Below are positions 1 to 4,788 of a stretch of 6,274 bases of DNA, piece after piece. The stretch covers positions 1 to 6,274 of the forward strand of contig JAEWAG010000161.1 of the NCBI GenBank assembly GCA_023391775.1, written 5' to 3'. Position numbers and translations under genes: made by a program. A model generated the notes under the pieces. The model was not told the origin of the DNA, ran no database searches, and worked only from the letters and a program-made list of their open reading frames with translations. The stretch is from Pseudomonadota bacterium (GTDB taxonomy: Bacteria; Pseudomonadota; Gammaproteobacteria; Xanthomonadales; Xanthomonadaceae). The first letter of the stretch is position 1, and each line of letters starts with the position of its first letter.

Positions 1-18
1 GGCAGGCGCCGCGGACGC

Positions 19-1599
19 TCAGCCGGCCTGGCGCTCCTGCCGCAGCAGCTCGCGCAGGCGGCGCTTGTCGAGCTTGTTGGCGCCGGTGCGCGGCAGGTCT
101 TCCAGCACCTGGACCCCGACCGGACGCTTGTACTTGACCAGCGTCTGCTGGCACCAGGCCAGGAAATCCTGCGGCTCGACGTGGCGGCCGGCGTGCGGCA
201 CCACGAAAGCGTACGGGCACTCGCCCAGGTACTTGTCCGGGACCGCGACCACCGCCACGTCACGCACGTCCGGATGGGTGCGGATGTGGTCCTCCACCTG
301 GCGCGGATACACGTTGTAGCCACCGACCAGGATCATCTCCTTCTTGCGGTCGACCAGGTACAGGTAGCCGTCCTGGTCGCGGTAGCCGATGTCGCCGCTG
401 TGCAGCCAGCCATCCGGGTCCAGCCCGGCTTCGGCGCCCTGCGCCTGCAGGCGGTAGCCGGTCATCACCTGCGGGCCGCGCACGCAGACCTCGCCGGACT
501 CGCCGATGCCCACGGTGCGGCCCGGGTCGGCGATGTCCACCAGTTTCAGTTCGATGCCCGGCGCGGGGTGGCCGACCGAGGAGGGGCGCTGCGGATGGGC
601 GCGCCAGTTGAACACCAGCGGTGCGCCTTCGGACATGCCCCAGCCTTCCAGCAGCGGGCAGCCGACCAGCCGGGTCCAGGCCTCGCGCAGCGGCTGCGGG
701 CAGGGCGAGCCGCCGGTCAGGGCGAGGGTGAGGTGGCCAAGGTCGTGCTTGCCGAATTCCGGCGAGGCCATCAGCCCGGCGTAGATCGGCGCGGGGCCGC
801 CGGCGAACACCGTGGCCTTCTGCCGTGACAGCTCCTGCAGTACCAGCTCCGGCTGGTAGCGCGGAACCAGGATCAGGGTGCTGCGCAGGAACAGCGGTGC
901 CAGCATCGCAAAGCCCAGGCCCCAGATATGGAACAGCGGGGCCACGCCGAGGATGCGCTCCACGTCGTAACGCAGCTCCCAGCCGGTGCAGTGCGCGCGC
1001 ACCGAGAACACCATGCCGGCATGGCTGTGCTCGACCGCCTTGGACAGGCCTGTGGTGCCACCGGTGAAGATCAGCAGTGCCGGATCGGACGGGCCGAGTC
1101 CGGGACATACCTCCAGCATGGCAGCGGCCGGATCCTCGCAGGGTTCGGCCAGGCCGGCCGAGCTGTCCAGCAGCAGCAGTGGGCTGCCGGTGTCCTCGGC
1201 GAGGGCCTGCGCGGCGGCGGTGCCGTCCGGGTTGTGCACGATCAGGTCCGGTGCCTGGGCCGCGAACAGCAGGGCCAGCTCACGACGTCCGTAGAAGGGG
1301 TTCAACGGCGCGTAGCGCAGGCCGGCCGCGAAGGCGGCGAAGCTGGTGACCACGCACTCGACACTGTTGGAAAGCGGTGCGGCGACGATGCCGCCGCGCG
1401 GCACCTGCGCGCGCAGGATCGTGGACAGGGCGACCACGCGCTGCCCCAGTTCGCGGTAGGTCAGTTCCCGGTCCGCGATGCACAGCGCCACCCGGTCGGG
1501 GGCCTCGCGGATGGACTGTGCCAACATGTGGGCCAGGGTGTCGGGGCTGTGCAGGTGGTTTGCGACGGGTGTTGTGCGGTCTGGTGTGATGGCTGGCAT
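19..1599 (-). CDS. AMP-forming acyl-CoA ligase, likely 4-coumarate/feruloyl-CoA ligase
   Basis: This is a cytoplasmic ANL-superfamily enzyme that activates a carboxylic acid with ATP and joins it to CoA. The neighbours suggest ferulate, p-coumarate or caffeate as substrate, but the sequence alone does not fix this. Visible motifs in the 526-residue product are the P-loop FTGGTTGLSK at 178-187, EGWGMSE at 318-324, SGD with D403, DRKKEMI with R418, and the C-terminal PRTGANKL with the likely catalytic K509. The Asn before that Lys is usually Gly. An in-frame GTG at 1617 would add six residues, but the strong Shine-Dalgarno GGGGAGG at 1615-1609 overlaps that codon and sits nine bases before the ATG at 1599, so ATG is preferred. 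The protein is shorter than the Pseudomonas feruloyl-CoA synthetases of roughly 590-630 residues and looks more FadD/4CL-like. The gene is divergent from marR and shares a 77-bp control region with it. Alternative: a ligase for another aromatic or fatty acid. Confidence 0.85.
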   Translation of the reverse strand: MPAITPDRTTPVANHLHSPDTLAHMLAQSIREAPDRVALCIADRELTYRELGQRVVALSTILRAQVPRGGIVAAPLSNSVECVVTSFAAFAAGLRYAPLNPFYGRRELALLFAAQAPDLIVHNPDGTAAAQALAEDTGSPLLLLDSSAGLAEPCEDPAAAMLEVCPGLGPSDPALLIFTGGTTGLSKAVEHSHAGMVFSVRAHCTGWELRYDVERILGVAPLFHIWGLGFAMLAPLFLRSTLILVPRYQPELVLQELSRQKATVFAGGPAPIYAGLMASPEFGKHDLGHLTLALTGGSPCPQPLREAWTRLVGCPLLEGWGMSEGAPLVFNWRAHPQRPSSVGHPAPGIELKLVDIADPGRTVGIGESGEVCVRGPQVMTGYRLQAQGAEAGLDPDGWLHSGDIGYRDQDGYLYLVDRKKEMILVGGYNVYPRQVEDHIRTHPDVRDVAVVAVPDKYLGECPYAFVVPHAGRHVEPQDFLAWCQQTLVKYKRPVGVQVLEDLPRTGANKLDKRRLRELLRQERQAG

Positions 1600-1608
1600 T
1601 CGAAAGGT

Positions 1609-1615
1609 CCTCCCC
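1609..1615 (-). promoter_or_regulatory. Ribosome binding site that sets the ligase start
   Basis: On the minus strand GGGGAGG lies nine bases upstream of the ATG at 1599-1597. It overlaps the alternative GTG at 1617-1615, which has no comparable site at a usable distance. This is the reason for choosing the shorter 526-residue product. Confidence 0.75.
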
Positions 1616-1644
1616 ACGCCAGAGACGCCTGGCGGTGATAGGTA

Positions 1645-1656
1645 TGTTATATAACA
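1645..1656. promoter_or_regulatory. Palindromic operator between ligase and marR
   Basis: TGTTATATAACA is a perfect 12-bp palindrome in the AT-rich centre of the 77-bp divergent intergenic region (1600-1676). Both strands read TATAAC inside it, a five-of-six match to a sigma70 -10 box, at 1650-1655 on plus and 1651-1646 on minus. A dimer bound here would cover promoter elements of both genes. Neither direction has a convincing -35 box. The half-site TGTTAT/ATAACA recurs in the inverted repeat upstream of ech, which supports binding by the adjacent MarR-type protein. Binding and autoregulation are inferred. Confidence 0.65.
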
Positions 1657-1664
1657 AAAATGTC

Positions 1665-1671
1665 GAGGGGG
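1665..1671 (+). promoter_or_regulatory. Ribosome binding site that sets the marR start
   Basis: GAGGGGG ends five bases before the ATG at 1677. The upstream in-frame GTG at 1635 would start translation before the operator palindrome and give a 14-residue extension that does not look like regulator sequence, so ATG 1677 is preferred. Confidence 0.7.
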
Positions 1672-1676
1672 TCCCG

Positions 1677-2171
1677 ATGAGTTCGAGAAAGGGCAGGACG
1701 CAACGTGGTGTTGCGCTTACCGAGACCGCGCCGGTCGACGAGATCGACGTGCAGGAAGTCCAGGCGCACCTGGGTTTCAAGCTGCGCATGGCGCAGGTGG
1801 CGGTGTTCCGCAACTTCATGAATGCGTTCAAGCCGTTCGACCTCCGGCCCAGTCACTACTCGGCGCTGAAGCTGATCGCGGTCAACCCGGGCATCCGCCA
1901 GCAGCGCCTGGGCGAGACCCTGGAAATCAAGCGGCCCAACCTGGTCCTGCTGGTGGCCGAACTGGAGTCGCGCGGCTGGATCGAGCGCCGCCGCAGCAAG
2001 AGCGACCTGCGCTCCTACGCGCGGCACCTGACGCCGGCCGGCGAGGAGCTGGTGCGCGCGGCCGATGCCGCGCATGAGGTCCACGAGGCACGGCTGCGCT
2101 CCCTGCTGGGGATGGACGCGGACCGCTTCGCCCGCGCGCTGGATCGCATCTGCAACGAACTCAACGACTGA
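1677..2171 (+). CDS. MarR-family transcriptional regulator of hydroxycinnamate catabolism
   Basis: This 164-residue protein has the usual length and layout of a dimeric MarR winged-helix repressor. Helices at about 24-55 would form the N-terminal dimer part. The helix-turn-helix lies around 57-100, with the segment QRLGETLEIKRPNLVLLVAELESRGWI. The wing RRRSKSDLRSYARHLTP follows, with D110 and R112 as the conserved Asp-x-Arg pair. A C-terminal dimerisation helix runs from about 121 to 163. The first 20 residues are a basic, probably flexible tail. The gene lies between the divergent ligase and the ech operon, as do hcaR/ferR-type genes of this pathway. Characterised relatives are released from DNA by hydroxycinnamoyl-CoA thioesters, so the same effector is likely here but is inferred. 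Palindromes before the ligase/marR pair and before ech are its likely operators. Assignment to MarR is firm; the ligand and targets rest on context. Confidence 0.9.
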   Translation: MSSRKGRTQRGVALTETAPVDEIDVQEVQAHLGFKLRMAQVAVFRNFMNAFKPFDLRPSHYSALKLIAVNPGIRQQRLGETLEIKRPNLVLLVAELESRGWIERRRSKSDLRSYARHLTPAGEELVRAADAAHEVHEARLRSLLGMDADRFARALDRICNELND

Positions 2172-2174
2172 CGC

Positions 2175-2197
2175 GCGCCGGGGTTCCCGCGCCCTTT
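2175..2197 (+). terminator. Possible weak terminator after marR
   Basis: Four bases after the marR stop, GCGC-(bulged C)-GGG at 2175-2182 can pair with CCCGCGC at 2186-2192 around a GTT loop. Only three T residues follow (2195-2197), so intrinsic termination would be weak. It may simply be chance pairing in GC-rich DNA. Confidence 0.25.
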
Positions 2198-2211
2198 CGC
2201 GCCGTTCCAGC

Positions 2212-2230
2212 CGGGGTGCGCCGCACCCCG
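2212..2230. repeat. GC-rich inverted repeat between marR and ech
   Basis: CGGGGTGCG at 2212-2220 and CGCACCCCG at 2222-2230 are perfect inverted copies separated by one C. As RNA this would form an eight-base-pair stem with a three-base loop. No T tract follows, so it is not a standard intrinsic terminator. It could still mark the end of the marR transcript or stabilise its 3' end. Confidence 0.5.
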
Positions 2231-2248
2231 CCGCGCCTGCGTTGCCAC

Positions 2249-2281
2249 CCTGCCGGCCGGGGCCGGCAGGCGGTGCCTGCC
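2249..2281. repeat. Two overlapping, mutually exclusive stem-loops
   Basis: CCTGCCGGCC at 2249-2258 is perfectly inverted by GGCCGGCAGG at 2261-2270, with only GG between. The right arm also overlaps a second inverted repeat, GGCAGGC at 2265-2271 with GCCTGCC at 2275-2281 around GGT. The two structures share 2265-2270 and cannot form together. The region lies upstream of the predicted ech promoter, so any RNA role would concern the marR transcript or read-through. The first palindrome resembles REP-type extragenic palindromes, but I see no conserved GTAG-type tetranucleotide at its flank. Confidence 0.45.
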
Positions 2282-2335
2282 ATCGATGCGATACGGACCT
2301 CCAGCAGCCGCCTCTGGCGCCGGGCCCGGGCCTGC

Positions 2336-2365
2336 TTGCTTGCGCGCCGGCAATGTTGTTATAAA
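2336..2365 (+). promoter_or_regulatory. Predicted sigma70-type promoter of the ech-vdh operon
   Basis: TTGCTT at 2336-2341 is a three-of-six -35 box. TATAAA at 2360-2365 is a five-of-six -10 box at 18 bp spacing; the overlapping TTATAA at 2359 would give 17 bp. Transcription would start near 2371-2374, leaving a leader of about 65 bases before the ech ATG. The -10 box lies inside the inverted repeat at 2356-2374, the expected geometry for repression by occlusion. This is pattern-based and has no start-site evidence. Confidence 0.5.
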
Positions 2366-2374
2366 CTATAACAA
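2356..2374. promoter_or_regulatory. Operator-like inverted repeat over the ech promoter
   Basis: TTGTTATA at 2356-2363 and TATAACAA at 2367-2374 are perfect inverted copies around AAC, making a 19-bp AT-rich element in GC-rich surroundings. It overlaps the predicted -10 box and start point of the ech transcript. Its half-site ATAACA also occurs in the 12-bp palindrome between the ligase and marR, pointing to one regulator, most simply the MarR protein encoded just upstream. Size and symmetry suit a MarR dimer. Confidence 0.7.
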
Positions 2375-2423
2375 TGAACCGCTTTGCGGCTACTGCGCCG
2401 TGGGCTCCGACAGGAAAAACAGC

Positions 2424-2429
2424 GAGGAG
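2424..2429 (+). promoter_or_regulatory. Ribosome binding site that sets the ech start
   Basis: GAGGAG ends eight bases before the ATG at 2438. It rules out the longer in-frame reading from 2384, which would add an 18-residue basic extension. The chosen start yields MADYQGRW, matching the short N-terminus typical of this enzyme. Confidence 0.75.
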
Positions 2430-2437
2430 AAAGAGCA

Positions 2438-3277
2438 ATGGCCGATTACCAGGGCCGATGGAGCTGTGTGGAAGTCGTGGTGGAGAACGGCGTGGCGTGG
2501 GTGACGCTGAACCGCCCGGCCAAGCGCAACGCGATGAGCCCGACATTGAACCGGGAGATGCTCGAGGTGCTCGACGCGGTCGAGCTTGACCGCGACGCGG
2601 GCGTGCTGGTGCTGACCGGCGCCGGCGACTCGTGGTCGGCGGGCATGGACCTGAAGGAGTACTTCCGCGAGACCGATGGCCAGGAAGAGATCATGCAGGA
2701 GCGGATCCGCCGCGAATGCTCGGCCTGGCAGTGGCAGCGTCTGCGTTTCTACAGCAAGCCGACGATCGCGGCGGTCAACGGCTGGTGCTTTGGTGGCGCG
2801 TTCTCGCCGCTGGTGGCCTGTGACCTGGCCGTTGCGGCGGACGAGGCGGTGTTCGGGCTGTCGGAGATCAACTGGGGCATTCCTCCGGGCAACCTGGTGA
2901 GCAAGGCGGTGGCGGACACGATGGGCCACCGTCAGGCGCTGTACTACATCATGACCGGCAAGACCTTCACGGGTCAGGAAGCGGCGCAGATGGGGCTGGT
3001 GAACAGCTCGGTGCCGCGTGAGCAGCTGCGTGCGGAGGTGGAATCGCTGGCGGCGGCGCTGCTGGAGAAGAACCCGGTGGTGTTGCGTTTTGCCAAGCAC
3101 GGCTTCAAGCGTTGCCGCGAGCTGACGTGGGAGCAGAACGAGGACTACCTGTACGCGAAGGTGGACCAGTCCAACCACCGCGACCCGGAGCGCGGCCGCG
3201 CCCAGGGCCTGAAGCAGTTCCTGGACGAGAAGACCATCAAGCCGGGCCTGCAGACCTACAAGCGCCAGGTCGGTTGA
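2438..3277 (+). CDS. ech: p-hydroxycinnamoyl-CoA hydratase/lyase (feruloyl-CoA hydratase/lyase)
   Basis: This crotonase-fold enzyme hydrates feruloyl-, 4-coumaroyl- or caffeoyl-CoA and then cleaves the adduct by retro-aldol reaction to acetyl-CoA and vanillin, 4-hydroxybenzaldehyde or protocatechualdehyde. The 279-residue length fits the family (about 276). Residues known from the Pseudomonas fluorescens enzyme occur here at the same numbers: M70 and G120 of the oxyanion hole, Y75 and Y239 near the phenol hydroxyl, S123, and the catalytic E143 in the segment GLSEINWGIPPGN. The N-terminal NRPAKRNAMSPTLNREM and the C-terminal CRELTWEQNEDYLYAK are characteristic of this subgroup rather than fatty-acid enoyl-CoA hydratases. 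It is cytoplasmic and probably hexameric like its relatives. It leads the ech-vdh-acyl-CoA dehydrogenase run, with vdh starting 45 bases after its stop. Alanine codons are mostly GCG, unlike vdh. The assignment is very firm. Confidence 0.96.
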   Translation: MADYQGRWSCVEVVVENGVAWVTLNRPAKRNAMSPTLNREMLEVLDAVELDRDAGVLVLTGAGDSWSAGMDLKEYFRETDGQEEIMQERIRRECSAWQWQRLRFYSKPTIAAVNGWCFGGAFSPLVACDLAVAADEAVFGLSEINWGIPPGNLVSKAVADTMGHRQALYYIMTGKTFTGQEAAQMGLVNSSVPREQLRAEVESLAAALLEKNPVVLRFAKHGFKRCRELTWEQNEDYLYAKVDQSNHRDPERGRAQGLKQFLDEKTIKPGLQTYKRQVG

Positions 3278-3306
3278 TCGGCCACCTGGCATAGACACGC
3301 ACCAAC

Positions 3307-3317
3307 GGAGGAGGAGA
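3307..3317 (+). promoter_or_regulatory. Strong ribosome binding site of vdh
   Basis: GGAGGAGGAGA is a repeated, near-ideal Shine-Dalgarno sequence ending five bases before the vdh ATG at 3323. It suggests efficient translation of the aldehyde-clearing enzyme. No separate promoter or terminator is evident in the 45-bp gap after ech. Confidence 0.7.
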
Positions 3318-3322
3318 TAGCC

Positions 3323-4774
3323 ATGCATCTGGTTGAGCAACTGATCGGCGGTGCCCGTCGCGGCGCAAGCAATGGTGGGACGTTCGAGCGGATCAATCCG
3401 GTTACCGGCGAGGTGGCCAGCCGCGCCCCGGCCGGCACCGTCGAGGACGCCAACGCCGCCGTCGAGGCCGCCGCCAAGGCCTTCCCGGCGTGGGCCGCGA
3501 CCCCTCCGGCCGAGCGCCGGGCCAAGCTGTACAAGGCTGCCGAGCTGATGGACGCCCGCGCCGCCGACTTCATCCGCATCGGCGTGGCCGAGACCGGCGC
3601 CACCGGCGGCTGGTACGGCTTCAACGTGATGCTGGCGGCGAACATGCTGCGCGAGGCCGCGGCCATGACCACCCAGATCGGTGGCGAGGTCATTCCCTCC
3701 AACTATCCCGGCAGCCTGGCCATGGCCGTGCGCCAGCCGGCGGGCGTGGTGCTGGGCATCGCCCCGTGGAACGCGCCGGTCATCCTTGGTACCCGCGCCG
3801 TGGCCGTGCCGCTGGCCTGCGGCAACACCGTGGTGCTGAAGGCGGCCGAGTCCTGCCCGGGCGTGCACGTGCTGATCGGTGAGATCCTCGCCGAGGCCGG
3901 GCTGGGCGAGGGCGTCATCAACGTGGTCACCAACGCCCCGGCCGATGCGCCGGAGATCGTGGCCGCGCTGATCCGCCACCCGAAGGTGCGCCGGGTCAAC
4001 TTCACCGGCTCGACCCGCGTCGGCCGCATCGTCGGCAAGCTCGCCGCCGAAAACCTCAAGCCGGCCGTGCTGGAACTGGGCGGCAAGGCGCCGCTGCTGG
4101 TGCTCGACGACGCAGACCTGGAAGCGGCACGCGATGCCGCCGCGTTCGGCGCGTTCATGAACCAGGGCCAGATCTGCATGTCCACCGAGCGTCTGGTGGT
4201 GGACAACAGCGTGGCAGACGAGTTCGTGGGCATGCTCGCAGCCAAGGCCGCCACGCTGAAGGCGGGTGATCCGGCACAGGGCAACACGCCGCTGGGCGCG
4301 CTGGTTTCTGCCGAGGGTGCGGCGCTGTGTCGCGAGCTGATCGACGATGCCGTGGCCAAGGGCGCACGGATCGCCTGCGGTGGCCAGATCGACGGCGTGG
4401 TCATGCAGCCGACGGTGATCGATGGCGTCACCCGGCAGATGCGCCTGTACTCCGAGGAGTCCTTCGGCAACCTGGTATCGGTGATCCGGGTCACCGGAGA
4501 GGAAGAGGCGGTGGCCGTCGCCAACGACAGCGACTACGGCCTGTCGTCTGCCGTGTTCAGCCGTGACGTCTCGCGTGCCTGGCGTGTGGCTTCGCGCATC
4601 GAGTCCGGCATCTGCCACATCAACGGCCCGACCGTGCACGACGAGGCGCAGATGCCGTTCGGCGGCGTCAAGGACAGCGGCTATGGCCGTTTCGGCGGCA
4701 AGGCCGGCGTGGCCGAGTTCACCGAGCTGCGCTGGATCACAATCCAGAACGGCCCGCGCCACTATCCGTTCTGA
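3323..4774 (+). CDS. vdh: Vanillin / aromatic aldehyde dehydrogenase
   Basis: This NAD(P)+-dependent aldehyde dehydrogenase of 483 residues oxidises the aldehyde released by Ech (vanillin, 4-hydroxybenzaldehyde) to the benzoate. Family residues are in order: the Rossmann-fold segment GIAPWNAPV with N150, K173 in VLKAAE, the cofactor loop FTGSTRVG at 227-234, the general base E251 in ELGGKAP, and the nucleophile C285 in GQICMSTER. The C-terminal HINGPTVHDEAQMPFGGVKDSGYG at about 432-455 is typical of vanillin and salicylaldehyde dehydrogenases. The usual EExFGP motif reads EESFGN here (378-383), an uncommon Pro-to-Asn change next to the cofactor-contacting E379 and F381. The start is fixed by the strong ribosome binding site. 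Cytoplasmic. It follows ech and precedes the acyl-CoA dehydrogenase by 14 bases, so the three are probably cotranscribed. The main alternative is a benzaldehyde dehydrogenase of slightly different preference. Confidence 0.93.
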   Translation: MHLVEQLIGGARRGASNGGTFERINPVTGEVASRAPAGTVEDANAAVEAAAKAFPAWAATPPAERRAKLYKAAELMDARAADFIRIGVAETGATGGWYGFNVMLAANMLREAAAMTTQIGGEVIPSNYPGSLAMAVRQPAGVVLGIAPWNAPVILGTRAVAVPLACGNTVVLKAAESCPGVHVLIGEILAEAGLGEGVINVVTNAPADAPEIVAALIRHPKVRRVNFTGSTRVGRIVGKLAAENLKPAVLELGGKAPLLVLDDADLEAARDAAAFGAFMNQGQICMSTERLVVDNSVADEFVGMLAAKAATLKAGDPAQGNTPLGALVSAEGAALCRELIDDAVAKGARIACGGQIDGVVMQPTVIDGVTRQMRLYSEESFGNLVSVIRVTGEEEAVAVANDSDYGLSSAVFSRDVSRAWRVASRIESGICHINGPTVHDEAQMPFGGVKDSGYGRFGGKAGVAEFTELRWITIQNGPRHYPF

Positions 4775-4788
4775 GCCAGGTCGCAGGC

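Noticed and set aside
1617..1634. Six-base-pair inverted repeat CGCCAG/CTGGCG in the ligase 5' leader
   Set aside because: Short arms with a six-base spacer are common by chance in GC-rich DNA, and the repeat has no relation to the operator half-sites.
2379..2389. Small hairpin CCGC-TTT-GCGG in the ech leader
   Set aside because: Only four base pairs, not followed by a T tract or sequestering the ribosome binding site, so no regulatory role can be supported.
1647..2546. 299-codon minus-strand frame opposite marR and the intergenic region
   Set aside because: It has no domain signature or supporting ribosome binding site, and it runs across the operator and promoter before ech.
2374..2589. 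71-codon open frame starting at the right edge of the ech operator and overlapping the ech start in another frame
   Set aside because: It would be nearly leaderless on the predicted transcript, has no ribosome binding site, and most of it is an out-of-frame reading of ech. A regulatory leader peptide is conceivable, but nothing in the composition supports it.
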